From positions 113,762-177,761 of the forward strand of contig DHOU01000029.1 in the NCBI GenBank assembly GCA_002409745.1: a stretch of 64,000 bases of DNA, written 5' to 3'. The position numbers were made by a program, and so were the translations under genes. The notes under the pieces were generated by a model. The model was not told the DNA's origin, did no database searches, and saw only the letters and a list, made by a program, of their open reading frames with translations. The stretch is from Bacteroidales bacterium UBA5382. Lineage in GTDB: Bacteria > Bacteroidota > Bacteroidia > Bacteroidales > Dysgonomonadaceae. Every line of letters begins with the position of its first letter. Within the stretch, counting starts at the first letter, position 1. This document shows, in pieces, positions 10,123-19,809 of the stretch.

Positions 10123-10950
10123 TTATTTCTTTTTTCTTCTTTCAACGATGTACTTAGAAGAATGTTTCTTAGGAGATCTAGTTTTTAGTCCCTTAGCATA
10201 TAACCCCTTGCGCGATCTCGGGTGACCACCGGAAGCACGACCTTCACCACCACCCATCGGGTGATCTACAGGGTTCATTACCACTCCGCGTACACGAGGA
10301 CGACGTCCTAACCATCTTGATCTACCAGCTTTACCTGATTTTTCGAGAGCATGATCTGAATTTCCAACACTACCAATCGTAGCTTTACAAGAAGCTAGAA
10401 TTTTACGCACTTCACCCGAAGGCATTTTTATAACGGCATATTTATCTTCGCGGGATACCAACTGAGCAAACGTTCCGGCCGAACGTGCCATTTTAGCTCC
10501 CTGTCCGGGCCTCAATTCAATGTTATGAATAACCGTTCCGAGAGGAATCTGAGAGAGAGGCAGGCAATTTCCAATTTCCGGAGCCGCTTTTGTACCCGAA
10601 ATCACTGTTTGACCTACTTCCAGACCATCAGGAGCAAGAATATACGCTTTTGCTCCATCGGCATAAAACAATAATGCGATACGAGCCGAGCGATTCGGAT
10701 CGTATTCAATAGTTTTTACCGTTGCCGGAATATCATCTTTTGTTCTCTTGAAGTCAATTAAACGGTACTTCTTCTTGTGACCACCACCAATATGACGCAT
10801 CGTCATTTTACCACGGTGATTACGTCCGCCGGTACGTTTTTTACCAACGACAAGAGATTTTTCCGGTACATCTGCAGTGATATTATCAAATGAACCGATA
10901 ATCTTGTGTCTTTGCCCCGGTGTTGTGGGCTTTAGTTTACGTATTGCCAT
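10123..10950 (-). CDS. rplB: 50S ribosomal protein L2
   Basis: L2 is needed for subunit association and peptidyl transfer. The start is set at the internal [16 protein letters not shown], giving 275 residues. An in-frame upstream ATG would add 13 hydrophobic residues and overlap rplW, so it is not used. The key signature [17 protein letters not shown], with the conserved His of the peptidyl transferase region, is present near residue 228. Confidence 0.97.
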   Translation of the reverse strand: MAIRKLKPTTPGQRHKIIGSFDNITADVPEKSLVVGKKRTGGRNHRGKMTMRHIGGGHKKKYRLIDFKRTKDDIPATVKTIEYDPNRSARIALLFYADGAKAYILAPDGLEVGQTVISGTKAAPEIGNCLPLSQIPLGTVIHNIELRPGQGAKMARSAGTFAQLVSREDKYAVIKMPSGEVRKILASCKATIGSVGNSDHALEKSGKAGRSRWLGRRPRVRGVVMNPVDHPMGGGEGRASGGHPRSRKGLYAKGLKTRSPKKHSSKYIVERRKKK

Positions 10951-10957
10951 CTTAATT

Positions 10958-11251
10958 TTAAATATTGCTAAACAAATCAATACTATCACCTTCTTTTAAG
11001 GTGATAATTGCTTTCTTATAGGATGGTGTACGACCTTCAACCACGCCAGACTTGGTGTAGCGATTTCTCAACTTACCATCATATTTCATTGTATTTACTC
11101 TTTCTACATGCACATTATACAGTTTCTCCACTGCATTTTTTATCTGCACTTTATTCGCATTCGGGAGAACAATGAAACCATAACGGTTCGAGAACTTATC
11201 CGTTATGAGCGTTTGTTTCTCTGTAAATATGGGTTTAATAATTACACTCAT
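10958..11251 (-). CDS. rplW: 50S ribosomal protein L23
   Basis: L23 sits at the tunnel exit and docks trigger factor and SRP. The 97 residues start [17 protein letters not shown] and include [20 protein letters not shown]. It ends 7 bases before the chosen L2 start, which supports that start. Confidence 0.97.
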   Translation of the reverse strand: MSVIIKPIFTEKQTLITDKFSNRYGFIVLPNANKVQIKNAVEKLYNVHVERVNTMKYDGKLRNRYTKSGVVEGRTPSYKKAIITLKEGDSIDLFSNI

Positions 11252-11262
11252 TTTATATCTCC

Positions 11263-11892
11263 TTATGCTTTAAACAAATTATCAAATACAGCAACAGACG
11301 ACTCTGTGAGTATTAAACTCGCAGAGTTCATTATTTTATATGTATTTATATCAGAAGCTGTTATAACACTTATCCGACTTAAATTTCGAGCCGACAAATA
11401 TACGTTTTTATTTTGACCTGGCAAAACGAAAAGTAACTTTTTATCAGCAAGTTGCAATTTATTCGTCAACTCTACGATCTTCTTTGTTTTGGGTTGATCG
11501 AAATCAAAATCCTCCACCACAACAATCGCATTATTTTTAGCTTTCAAAGAAAGAGCCGATTTACGAGCCAATGCTTTCTGCTTTTTATTCAATTTAAAAC
11601 CGTAATCACGAGGTTTTGGACCGAATACGCGAGCACCACCCACTAAAACGGGAGAGTTTATGTCACCACGACGAGCTCCGCCGCTCCCTTTTTGCCTGAT
11701 AAGCTTACGGGTACTTCCCGAAATTTCACTTCTTTCTTTCGATTTGTGAGTCCCCTGACGTTGATTCGCCATATAGAGCTTCACATCCAACCAGATAACA
11801 TGATTATTAGGTTCTATTCCGAAAATGGAATCATTGAGTGTGACCTTTTTATCTGTTACCTCTCCATTTATATTATAGATACTTAATTCCAT
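11263..11892 (-). CDS. rplD: 50S ribosomal protein L4
   Basis: L4 reaches into the exit tunnel; in E. coli it also regulates its own operon. The start is set at [11 protein letters not shown] (209 residues), one base from the rplC stop; a start four codons upstream is possible. The tunnel loop shows [20 protein letters not shown] and [20 protein letters not shown]. Confidence 0.96.
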   Translation of the reverse strand: MELSIYNINGEVTDKKVTLNDSIFGIEPNNHVIWLDVKLYMANQRQGTHKSKERSEISGSTRKLIRQKGSGGARRGDINSPVLVGGARVFGPKPRDYGFKLNKKQKALARKSALSLKAKNNAIVVVEDFDFDQPKTKKIVELTNKLQLADKKLLFVLPGQNKNVYLSARNLSRISVITASDINTYKIMNSASLILTESSVAVFDNLFKA

Positions 11893-11893
11893 T

Positions 11894-12511
11894 TTACTTT
11901 TCAATTAATAAGATTGAACCTTTTGCTCCTGGAACGGATCCTTTTACTAATAAAAGGTTATGTTCAGGGATCACTTTAACCACCTGCAAGTTTTGAACGG
12001 TTACACGCTCATTACCTGTTTGTCCCGCCATGCGGGTTCCTTTGAATACTTTAGCCGGGTAAGAAGATTCCCCGATCGAACCCGGAGCACGCAGTCGATT
12101 GTGCTGACCGTGGGTAGATTGCCCTACTCCGGCGAATCCGTGACGCTTCACGACACCTTGGAAACCTTTTCCTTTTGATGTTCCGACAACATCGACGAAA
12201 ATAGTATCATTAAAAATTTCCACACTGATTTCCGAACCCAATTTGTAGCTTTCTTCAAAGCCTTTGAACTCAACCAAGTGCCTTTTCGGAGTCACTCCAG
12301 CTTTCTTAAAATGACCTTTCTCAGCATTTGGAGTGTGTTTGTCTTTCTTATCGACAAACCCCAACTGCACCGAATCATAGCCATCTTTTTCCGCTGTTTT
12401 TATCTGAGTAACTACGCAAGGACCTACTTCGATAACAGTGCATGGAACATTTTTTCCATCGGCACTGAAAACGGATGTCATTCCGATTTTTTTCCCAATT
12501 AATCCTGGCAT
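11894..12511 (-). CDS. rplC: 50S ribosomal protein L3
   Basis: L3 is an early assembly protein near the peptidyl transferase centre. The 205 residues start [15 protein letters not shown] and contain [20 protein letters not shown] and the [16 protein letters not shown] loop with the glutamine methylated in other bacteria. It follows rpsJ by 73 bases. Confidence 0.98.
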   Translation of the reverse strand: MPGLIGKKIGMTSVFSADGKNVPCTVIEVGPCVVTQIKTAEKDGYDSVQLGFVDKKDKHTPNAEKGHFKKAGVTPKRHLVEFKGFEESYKLGSEISVEIFNDTIFVDVVGTSKGKGFQGVVKRHGFAGVGQSTHGQHNRLRAPGSIGESSYPAKVFKGTRMAGQTGNERVTVQNLQVVKVIPEHNLLLVKGSVPGAKGSILLIEK

Positions 12512-12584
12512 TTCACTTTTGCTTTTTAAATATTAATAATGTAAGGGGAATGAATCATTCCCTTTAATTCCAATCAAAGACAAA

Positions 12585-12890
12585 TTACACTTTGATCTCC
12601 ACTTCCACTCCGCTGGGTAATTCCAGCTTCATTAACGCATCGACAGTCTTCGCCGTAGAGCTATAAATATCGATTAAGCGTTTGAAAGATGCTAACTCGA
12701 ACTGCTCACGCGATTTTTTATTCACGAAAGTGGATCGGTTTACGGTGAATATACGTTTGTGAGTGGGTAATGGAATAGGTCCACTCACCACTGCACCCGT
12801 AGCCTTGACAGTTTTCACGATCTTTTCAGCTGATTTATCCACCAAGCTGTAATCGTAAGACTTCAGTTTTATTCTGATTTTCTGGCTCAT
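12585..12890 (-). CDS. rpsJ: 30S ribosomal protein S10
   Basis: S10 is a head protein and, with NusB, a transcription antitermination factor. The 101 residues start [20 protein letters not shown] and include the [20 protein letters not shown] signature. It follows fusA directly (17 bases), so the str and S10 blocks are fused, with no tuf between them. Confidence 0.98.
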   Translation of the reverse strand: MSQKIRIKLKSYDYSLVDKSAEKIVKTVKATGAVVSGPIPLPTHKRIFTVNRSTFVNKKSREQFELASFKRLIDIYSSTAKTVDALMKLELPSGVEVEIKV

Positions 12891-12907
12891 AAATATATTT
12901 ATAATGT

Positions 12908-15037
12908 TTATTTAATCAAATCTACACGACCTTTTACTTCCGTCAGTACCTGTCTCGCAATAGAAGGTGAAACCTGTTCATAATGCGAAAAAGACATCGT
13001 AGAGGTAGCGCGTCCCGATGTAATCGTACGCAAAGCCGTCACATAACCGAACATCTCCGACAAAGGCGCTTTGGCTTTCACAATGCGGGCACCGGAACGA
13101 TTCGATTCCATTCCTTCAATCTGTCCGCGACGTTTATTTAAATCGGAGATCACATCCCCCATACTCTCTTCGGGAGTAACCACTTCCACTTTCATAATAG
13201 GCTCCAGAAGTACCGGACCGGCTTTTTCAGAAGCTTTTTTGAATGCCTGTATCGCACAAATCTCAAAGGATAATTGATCCGAGTCGACAGGGTGAAAAGA
13301 CCCGTCAATTACGGTAACCTTTAGCTTATCCAACGAGTATCCGGCTAAGACGCCGTTCTTCATTGCACGTTGGAATCCTTTTTGAATAGAAGGAATAAAT
13401 TCTTTCGGAATGTTACCGCCTTTTACTTCGTCTATAAATTGCAATCCACCTTCAAAATCCTTATCAGCGGGTTCTACCCGAACAATCATATCGGCAAATT
13501 TACCGCGTCCACCGCTCTGTTTTTTATAAACTTCACGCAGTTCGATAGCTTGAGTAATAGCCTCTTTGTAAGAAACCTGCGGCCGTCCCTGATTGGCTTC
13601 GACCTTAAACTCACGTTTTAACCGATCGATAATGATTTCCAAGTGAAGCTCACCCATACCGGAAATAACGGTTTGTCCCGTTTCTTCATCGGTTTTTACA
13701 GTGAACGTAGGATCTTCTTCCGCCAGTTTAGCCAAACCGGTAGACAGTTTATCCAAATCCTTCTGCGTTTTCGGCTCAATCGCAATACCCAAAACAGGCG
13801 TAGGAAAGTCCATCGATTCCAGAACGATCGGATGCGCTTCATCACAAAGGGTATCACCGGTACGGATATCTTTAAACCCAACACCGGCTCCAATATCGCC
13901 ACATCCAATGAATTCTTTCGGATTTTGTTTATTGGAGTGCATTTGGAACAAACGAGAGATCCGTTCTTTTTTTCCGGAACGTGTATTATAAACATACGAA
14001 CCGGCTTCCAAAGAACCCGAATATACACGGAAATAGCACAAGCGTCCTACATAAGGATCGGTTGCAATTTTAAAAGCTAATGCGCATAAAGGTTCTTCGA
14101 ACAGAGGGCGACGGATTATTTCTTTGCCGGGATTGTTCGGATCGGTACCGACAATAGCTTCGGTATCCTCAGGACTGGGCAAATAGGCGCAAACAGCATC
14201 GAGTAGCGTTTGAACTCCTTTATTTTTAAAAGAAGAACCGCAAATCATCGGATTAATCTCCAACGCAAGCGTGCCTTTTCTAATGGCGTTCTTGATTTCA
14301 TCTTCCGTGATAGAATCGGGATTATCGAAAAACTTCTCCATCACAACGTCATCATAATCCGCCACAATTTCCAGCATTTTTTCACGCCATTCTTTCGCTT
14401 CGTCAAGAAGGTCTGCGGGAATATCCACCACATCATAATCAGCACCCATGGTTTCGTCGTGCCAATACAACGCTTTCATCGCAACCAGATCGACAACACC
14501 TTTGAATCCCTCTTCAGCGCCGATAGGTATTTGAATAGGGCAAGGCCTTGCACCCAACACCTCTTTCACTTGACGAACGACTTCAAAAAAATTGGCTCCC
14601 GAACGGTCCATTTTATTGACATACCCAATTCTGGGAACTTTATATTTCTCGGCCTGACGCCATACGGTTTCCGACTGAGGCTCAACACCTCCGACGGCAC
14701 AGAAAGCCGCGACAGCCCCATCAAGAATACGTAAAGAACGCTCCACCTCAACGGTAAAGTCAACGTGCCCTGGAGTGTCAATCAAGTTAATCTTATACGT
14801 TTCATCGTTATATTTCCAACTCGTAGTCGTAGCAGCAGAAGTAATGGTGATTCCACGTTCCTGCTCTTGCTCCATCCAGTCCATAGTCGCTGCGCCATCA
14901 TGCACTTCACCGATTTTATGAGTCAACCCGGTGTAATACAAAATACGCTCCGATGTGGTGGTTTTACCGGCATCGATATGCGCCATAATCCCAATGTTGC
15001 GAGTGCGAGTTAATATTTCTTTAGAACCTTTTACCAT
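12908..15037 (-). CDS. fusA: Elongation factor G
   Basis: EF-G drives GTP-dependent translocation and, with RRF, ribosome recycling. The 709 residues show G1 [13 protein letters not shown] near residue 19, G3 DTPGHVDFT, and G4 NKMD near residue 141, then domains II-V ending in [15 protein letters not shown]. Length and order match canonical EF-G1. It lies between rpsG and rpsJ. Confidence 0.97.
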   Translation of the reverse strand: MVKGSKEILTRTRNIGIMAHIDAGKTTTSERILYYTGLTHKIGEVHDGAATMDWMEQEQERGITITSAATTTSWKYNDETYKINLIDTPGHVDFTVEVERSLRILDGAVAAFCAVGGVEPQSETVWRQAEKYKVPRIGYVNKMDRSGANFFEVVRQVKEVLGARPCPIQIPIGAEEGFKGVVDLVAMKALYWHDETMGADYDVVDIPADLLDEAKEWREKMLEIVADYDDVVMEKFFDNPDSITEDEIKNAIRKGTLALEINPMICGSSFKNKGVQTLLDAVCAYLPSPEDTEAIVGTDPNNPGKEIIRRPLFEEPLCALAFKIATDPYVGRLCYFRVYSGSLEAGSYVYNTRSGKKERISRLFQMHSNKQNPKEFIGCGDIGAGVGFKDIRTGDTLCDEAHPIVLESMDFPTPVLGIAIEPKTQKDLDKLSTGLAKLAEEDPTFTVKTDEETGQTVISGMGELHLEIIIDRLKREFKVEANQGRPQVSYKEAITQAIELREVYKKQSGGRGKFADMIVRVEPADKDFEGGLQFIDEVKGGNIPKEFIPSIQKGFQRAMKNGVLAGYSLDKLKVTVIDGSFHPVDSDQLSFEICAIQAFKKASEKAGPVLLEPIMKVEVVTPEESMGDVISDLNKRRGQIEGMESNRSGARIVKAKAPLSEMFGYVTALRTITSGRATSTMSFSHYEQVSPSIARQVLTEVKGRVDLIK

Positions 15038-15060
15038 CTTTTTTTACCTCCTAATCTATT

Positions 15061-15537
15061 TTAAAATCTGAAATGAGCAAAAGCCCTGTTAGCTTCCGCC
15101 ATTCTATGCATATCTTCTTTCCTTTTAAAGGATCCCCCTTGACTGTTATAAGCATCCACAATTTCTGCGGCTAACTTATCGGCCATCGTTTTACCACCTC
15201 TTTTACGAGCATAAAGAATAAGATTCTTCATGGAGATGGATTCTTTTCTATCGGGGCGTATTTCGGTTGGTACTTGAAATGTTGCACCGCCTACACGGCG
15301 AGATTTCACTTCAACCTGTGGAGTAATATTATCTAATGCAGCTTTCCAAATTTCGAGAGCTGTTTTTTCGTCATTCGGTAACTTTCCCTTAACGGTTTCT
15401 AATGCAGAATAGAAGATATCGTAGGATATACTCTTCTTTCCATCATACATAAGGTGGTTAACAAACTTTGTTACCCTTACATCACCATAAACCGGATCCG
15501 GCAGGATCTGTCTTTTCTTAGGTTTTGCTTTTCTCAT
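15061..15537 (-). CDS. rpsG: 30S ribosomal protein S7
   Basis: S7 nucleates assembly of the 16S head. The 158 residues start [19 protein letters not shown] and carry [18 protein letters not shown] and the C-terminal [20 protein letters not shown]. The 171 bases between it and rpsL are AT-rich with no ORF. Confidence 0.98.
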   Translation of the reverse strand: MRKAKPKKRQILPDPVYGDVRVTKFVNHLMYDGKKSISYDIFYSALETVKGKLPNDEKTALEIWKAALDNITPQVEVKSRRVGGATFQVPTEIRPDRKESISMKNLILYARKRGGKTMADKLAAEIVDAYNSQGGSFKRKEDMHRMAEANRAFAHFRF

Positions 15538-15708
15538 TGTCTAAAAAATTTTGTGTTGTGTTTGGTTGCCTTTACCAGCCTTCAACAATTCCTCTGAATT
15601 ATTTACTCAACCTATAAGTAGTAGCCTATCCCAAAAATTTCAACAGCGATTTTATTTTGTTTAATTACACTTATTATTAATTTATGCAGAAGCCCAAACG
15701 ATGAAGCA

Positions 15709-16113
15709 TTACTTTTTCTTCGTTGCAGCAGTCGCAGCTCCCGGTTTAGGACGCTTAGCGCCATACTTGGAACGTCTCTGCGTACGACCGTTTACGCCGG
15801 CTGTATCCAGCGTTCCACGAACAATGTGATAACGAACGCCGGGAAGATCTTTCACACGACCTCCGCGCACCAGTACAATCGAGTGCTCTTGAAGGTTATG
15901 ACCTTCTCCCGGAATATACGCATTCACTTCTTTTGAGTTGGTTAAGCGCACACGGGCTACTTTTCTCATTGCCGAATTCGGCTTTTTAGGAGTGGTAGTA
16001 TACACCCTCACACATACGCCACGACGTTGCGGACATGAATCCAATGCGGGGGATTTACTCTTTTCCGTAAGTTCGGTACGTCCTTTTCTGACTAATTGTT
16101 GAATTGTAGGCAT
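15709..16113 (-). CDS. rpsL: 30S ribosomal protein S12
   Basis: S12 monitors decoding at the A site and is the classical streptomycin-resistance locus. The 134 residues show [19 protein letters not shown] and [18 protein letters not shown], with lysines at the two positions usually mutated in resistant strains, so a wild-type pattern. It is the first gene of the superoperon, downstream of the promoter at 16250-16281. Confidence 0.98.
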   Translation of the reverse strand: MPTIQQLVRKGRTELTEKSKSPALDSCPQRRGVCVRVYTTTPKKPNSAMRKVARVRLTNSKEVNAYIPGEGHNLQEHSIVLVRGGRVKDLPGVRYHIVRGTLDTAGVNGRTQRRSKYGAKRPKPGAATAATKKK

Positions 16114-16249
16114 TTTTCTACTTTCTTTTTATCACTTATGTTTATTTTATTTTTGCAATAACGCTATTCAGACTTCTTACTATATCACAATTGCGAAATA
16201 ATCGATTGATTATCACGTAAAAGCGCAAGAGTACGAGTCAAAAGCGGCA

Positions 16250-16281
16250 CAAAATTACGAATAATCAAGCAAATATGCAAG
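16250..16281 (-). promoter_or_regulatory. Candidate Bacteroidetes promoter for the rpsL superoperon
   Basis: On the minus strand, TAATTTTG (16257 to 16250) matches the -7 consensus TAnnTTTG exactly. It is preceded after 20 bases by CTTG (16281-16278), a 3/4 match to the -33 TTTG. Initiation would fall near 16243, leaving a leader of about 130 nt before rpsL. This is a pattern match only. Confidence 0.5.
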
Positions 16282-16351
16282 CGATTGTAAGTCTTTTTGA
16301 AATTTTTTCCCCATCGCTGTAACTTTTTCCTTCATTGCCCGTCATTCAATA

Positions 16352-16879
16352 ATGAGTAACGATAAATTCCATCGGATTATCTTGCCTTTGAGCAATCAGT
16401 TTTACAGGCTTGCTTTAAGTATCGTAAAAGAGCAAACCGAAGCGGAGGACATTGTTCAAGACGTCTTGCTAAAACTCTGGAACAAGAGAAACGAATGGGA
16501 TACGATTGAGAATCTCGAAGCCTATTGCTTTCGCAGCATAAAGAATTTAGCCCTGGACCGATTGGTTTCGGATGCTATAAAAAAAACGGATAGCATAGAC
16601 GCCGAAATTGAAAGCCGGACGTTTGTCGACACGCATTCTCCGTATCAAGAAATCGTTCAGCAAGAACAGCGCTCTATTATATATCAATGTATCGAAAAGC
16701 TTACCGAAAATCAGAAATTGGTTTTTCAGCTACGTGAAATCGAGGGGATGAATTACAAAGAAATATCACAAAGCCTCGGCATTACGGAAGACTTGGTAAA
16801 AGTAAGCCTTTTCAGAGCAAGGAGAAAAATGAGAGAATTATTATCAAATTTCGAAAACTTCGATAAAAATGAATGGTGA
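16352..16879 (+). CDS. ECF-type RNA polymerase sigma-70 factor
   Basis: A 175-residue ECF sigma factor. Region 2 lies at about residues 15-50 (YRLALSIVKEQTEAEDIVQD, then LLKLWNKR). Region 4 is at about 115-165, with the helix-turn-helix MNYKEISQSLGITEDLVKVS. There is no region 3 or 1.1. Its 3' end overlaps the next ORF by 11 bases, and that gene looks like its membrane anti-sigma. The target regulon cannot be read here. Confidence 0.93.
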   Translation: MSNDKFHRIILPLSNQFYRLALSIVKEQTEAEDIVQDVLLKLWNKRNEWDTIENLEAYCFRSIKNLALDRLVSDAIKKTDSIDAEIESRTFVDTHSPYQEIVQQEQRSIIYQCIEKLTENQKLVFQLREIEGMNYKEISQSLGITEDLVKVSLFRARRKMRELLSNFENFDKNEW

Positions 16880-17408
16880 GTATATTCATACATTATTAAA
16901 TAAATATTGGGGATGCCAAACGTCCCCGTCGGAAGAAAAGGAACTTCAGGATTTCTTTTTAGGCGAAAATGTACCCAACGACCTAAAATGCTACATCCCG
17001 TTATTCCGTTATCGAGACGAGCAGCAGTCGCTTAGCCTTAGTCCCGGTTTTGAAGAAAAAATACGGAAACAGATTAAAAAATCGCCTCAATACATCACCA
17101 TACGCATATTTGCTCCTTTATTACGTATTGCAGCATCTGTGGCCTTGATTGTAGCGTTAGGAATCAGTTTATTCCTCATCTCGAAACAAGATGCCAGCAA
17201 GCCCTACTTAACCGAAACATATAACGACTCGGAAGCGGCTATGCACCAAGCCGCCTTTGCTTTTGAGAAATTATCGCGCGCTTTCGAAATAAGCGAATCC
17301 GTTTACATTAAGACGTTTCAGGAAATTGACAAACTCAATCTGGACTGGCCAGGCATGGACTCGATAAATATCGAAAAGCCAGCTCCTCGAAAAAAAATTG
17401 ATTTATGA
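16869..17408 (+). CDS. Probable membrane anti-sigma factor
   Basis: A 179-residue protein with a cytoplasmic N-terminal part (LLNKYWGCQTSPSEEKELQD resembles the start of Bacteroidetes anti-sigma proteins), one membrane segment at about residues 85-106 (IAASVALIVALGISLFLIS), and a short periplasmic tail. No FecR domain is visible. It overlaps the sigma gene at its start and the next gene by ATGA at its end, so the three should be translated together. Function is inferred from topology and position. Confidence 0.7.
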   Translation: MNGEYIHTLLNKYWGCQTSPSEEKELQDFFLGENVPNDLKCYIPLFRYRDEQQSLSLSPGFEEKIRKQIKKSPQYITIRIFAPLLRIAASVALIVALGISLFLISKQDASKPYLTETYNDSEAAMHQAAFAFEKLSRAFEISESVYIKTFQEIDKLNLDWPGMDSINIEKPAPRKKIDL

Positions 17409-17929
17409 AAAAGAGCTTATTGATTATCTTCGTGTTGTTGATTTCGTCATCGCTTTTTGCCGATGATTTTGTCTCGCAATTCATCGATACTTACGTAGAG
17501 GAAAAGCGGCCGGTCAACAATGTCAACATCGGCAAGACCATGCTCAAAAAAATGGTCGAGGATGTAGAGGATGCCGAATTAAAGACTCTCCTGAAAGAGT
17601 TGAATCATATCCGTATGGTTATAACGGAGAATCGAAAAGATGCAAAATATTATTTCAAAAAAGCCAACGAACTCGTGGATAAAGAATTTTCGGATTATGA
17701 AAAGATGCTTTCCGTAGATGAGCGAAAATCAAAAGTAGAAGTCCTTTTCAAGGAAATTGATAAAGACAATCAGAACATCATCCTCATAGCATTGGATAAT
17801 GACCGGAAATTAACCATTATTTCCGTATCCGGAAAAGTCGATTTCAATTCCATCTCGAAATTGTCTGATTTATTAAATGAAGAAATATTCTCGTCAGGCA
17901 CAAACAACGAACATAACAGAGAACGATAA
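17405..17929 (+). CDS. Exported DUF4252-like protein
   Basis: A 174-residue protein with a signal peptide (MKKSLLIIFVLLISSSLFA) followed by a soluble mixed alpha/beta domain. The pattern, and the position after a sigma/anti-sigma pair, resemble the DUF4252 family of Bacteroidetes, whose role is unknown. ATGA overlap with the anti-sigma gene. It may act in envelope sensing or be the regulated output. Assignment is by recognition, so moderate. Confidence 0.6.
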   Translation: MKKSLLIIFVLLISSSLFADDFVSQFIDTYVEEKRPVNNVNIGKTMLKKMVEDVEDAELKTLLKELNHIRMVITENRKDAKYYFKKANELVDKEFSDYEKMLSVDERKSKVEVLFKEIDKDNQNIILIALDNDRKLTIISVSGKVDFNSISKLSDLLNEEIFSSGTNNEHNRER

Positions 17930-18023
17930 AACGAAATAATCGTCAAACAAATAACTTTTTTCTTTTTTATATTTAAACGATGAATAGGCGGCCGAACGTG
18001 AGTTTAGTCGCCTATTGCTTTAT

Positions 18024-18051
18024 AATGCACAATGGATAATGGACAATGACA
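18024..18051. repeat. Heptamer array AATGnnn x4 after the DUF4252 gene
   Basis: AATGCAC, AATGGAT, AATGGAC and AATGACA follow one another in exact 7-nt phase about 95 bases downstream of the DUF4252 stop. Just upstream, 17983-17990 (AATAGGCG) can pair with 18009-18016 (CGCCTATT). The whole convergent gap 17930-18457 otherwise holds only the 42-bp array. Confidence 0.7.
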
Positions 18052-18117
18052 GGGCATCATCTGTTCTTTACGGGAAACAGTATCAACGGTTGCTAGAAGC
18101 GTTTGCCGGGTAAAAAA

Positions 18118-18328
18118 GACTTTACATTATGCACAACAGTCTTTCGCTTGAGTCGAAAACAGCTTGCATCTATTGCTACAACCTTTCGAACGAGCCGAAA
18201 ACAGCTTACATCTATTGCGACAACCTTTCGCCTGAGTCGAAAACGATTTGCATCTATTGCAACGACCTTTCGAACGAGCCGAAAACGACTGCATCTATTG
18301 TAACGACTTTTCGAACGAGTCGAACCTC
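18118..18328. repeat. 42-bp imperfect tandem array (about 4.5 units)
   Basis: Units start at 18141, 18183, 18225 and 18267, the first three 42 bp and the fourth 41 bp. A degenerate half unit precedes (18118-18140) and another follows (18308-18328). Each unit is two 21-bp halves: one with CTTTCG..GAG.CGAAAAC, the other with GCTTGCATCTATTGC.ACAAC. Because 42 is divisible by 3, several frames on both strands stay open and spell 14-residue repeats, but none has a convincing gene start. It lies in a convergent gap, so I do not call it coding. Confidence 0.88.
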
Positions 18329-18457
18329 TTTGCTTGAGGTGCGTGAACCTTGTCGGGTGCATGAACGCCTTTTACCACCGATACAAACGCTTACGGATAA
18401 AAAAACGTTCTCCATGAAATATTACCCGGATGAGGTCGCAGGTAATGGATGAAAATT

Positions 18458-19561
18458 TCAGGAATCTGTATTTTTTAAATGGTAAGATAATAATACCGTA
18501 TTCTTCAAATACTCGAATTCGAGTTCGAAGCACTCCGAAAAAATATTGTTTCCGATGTTATCTTCAATCTGAGTCTCCGTCCATAATTTGCCGCCGGTTA
18601 AGTTCAAGCTGTTGAATGTTATTTCATCCACAATTTCAGACACATACAAGAAGACTAATCTTTTCGTATTTTCGTTTTCAAAAATATATTTCAATAAAAA
18701 CCGTACGGGAATATCGGAATTTTTAGACTCAGAGCCGATACTGTTGCGGACAGCTTCTTCTATATCGTGATTATATTGCATGTATTTTTCGAAGGGGTAA
18801 TCCAACATTCCGGGATCCAACAGCCTCGATTGATCACGCTCCTTCAAATAAATCCGTCCTTTAAAGATCAAAGCCACCCTTACGACCGGATGCATAAATT
18901 TATTTTTCATATCTTTCGTCACCGACTTAGCCACACGTCCGGTCACATCGCCTGTTTCGGTCACCACCGGCAACCACTCCTCCCGATAGAGTTTTTTGTC
19001 CAAAATTCGTAATCGTATGCCCTCCATAAATATAAGGAGAATCAGAATGATCTGGGGGATTAATAGCACGAGTAAACGGTTGAAGAGCGGATGGGTTATT
19101 GTGGAAAACACAAAAAAGCCCAATATGATTAATAAATGAATAGACAAGCCGTATTGAGCTTGAAAAGCAATACGGAACGACTCAGTGAGATAGTTTTTCA
19201 CTAACGGATTATTCTTTCTCGCCAAACGCAACACGATTCTTGTACGCACCAACCGGGAAATGATGAGCGAAAGCACAAAAGTCACCTCCACAACGATAAA
19301 TACCCTCAAGCTATCTAGCTGAGGGGCCATAAAAAAGCACAGAACAAGAGAGGCTAAGAAAGCAATAACAGAAAGTTCATAAATTAATCTACTATACTTT
19401 TTTACCACCAAAGCTCCCAAAATAGAAAGAGACAAACCTATCGCCATTGCGATATATTGGTTTGTACTTACAATTAAAAAAGAAAATACAAGCACCGGCA
19501 ATAACCCAAATGCTGGATTTCTCAATATTTTTTGCATATTAGTCAAACCCATAAAAATCAT
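18458..19561 (-). CDS. Membrane protein with C-terminal NUDIX-like domain
   Basis: A 367-residue protein. Residues 15-185 hold about six hydrophobic segments. From about residue 205 a soluble domain begins (TETGDVTGRVAKSVTKDM, then MHPVVRVALIFKGRIYLKER), which has the look of a NUDIX fold of the IPP-isomerase-like type. The catalytic box GX5EX7REUXEEXGU is not intact: the region ends YMQYNHDIEEAVRNSI. Hydrolysis is therefore doubtful, and a sensor or degenerate role is possible. It lies alone between the 42-bp array and dipeptidyl-peptidase IV. The NUDIX call is inference. Confidence 0.55.
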   Translation of the reverse strand: MIFMGLTNMQKILRNPAFGLLPVLVFSFLIVSTNQYIAMAIGLSLSILGALVVKKYSRLIYELSVIAFLASLVLCFFMAPQLDSLRVFIVVEVTFVLSLIISRLVRTRIVLRLARKNNPLVKNYLTESFRIAFQAQYGLSIHLLIILGFFVFSTITHPLFNRLLVLLIPQIILILLIFMEGIRLRILDKKLYREEWLPVVTETGDVTGRVAKSVTKDMKNKFMHPVVRVALIFKGRIYLKERDQSRLLDPGMLDYPFEKYMQYNHDIEEAVRNSIGSESKNSDIPVRFLLKYIFENENTKRLVFLYVSEIVDEITFNSLNLTGGKLWTETQIEDNIGNNIFSECFELEFEYLKNTVLLSYHLKNTDS

Positions 19562-19755
19562 CCACCCTTATAGGAAACAAAAGATATAATAACCCTATCA
19601 ATTGTTTTCATTGTTATTTTTAAGTGTTACAGCCCTACGATATAACAAAATCCGGCCGAAACGTTCCTTTACGTTAAAGATTAAAAGATTAACTTTATCG
19701 TAAAATCTTCCTATATAACAACAAAGGTTGGTTTTTGTTTTTGGGACAAAAAAAA

Positions 19756-19791
19756 TCTGTTGCAATATCTATTTTTAAATATCGCAACAGA
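19756..19791 (-). terminator. Intrinsic terminator of the dipeptidyl-peptidase gene
   Basis: TCTGTTGC (19756-19763) pairs with GCAACAGA (19784-19791), extended by ATAT/ATAT across one mismatch. On the minus strand it is followed by eight consecutive T residues. It lies 19 bases after the stop of the gene at 19810. Confidence 0.88.
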
Positions 19792-19809
19792 AAACTACTG
19801 AGTAAGTTA

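Noticed and set aside
10951..10989. Upstream start for rplB
   Set aside because: Adds 13 non-conserved hydrophobic residues and overlaps rplW; the family N-terminus begins at MAIRKLKP.
16148..16155. Promoter for the sigma factor gene (TATTTTTG)
   Set aside because: About 200 bases from the start codon and without a -33 partner.
18118..18328. CRISPR-like repeat array
   Set aside because: Units are contiguous with no unique spacers, they diverge from each other, and there are no cas genes.
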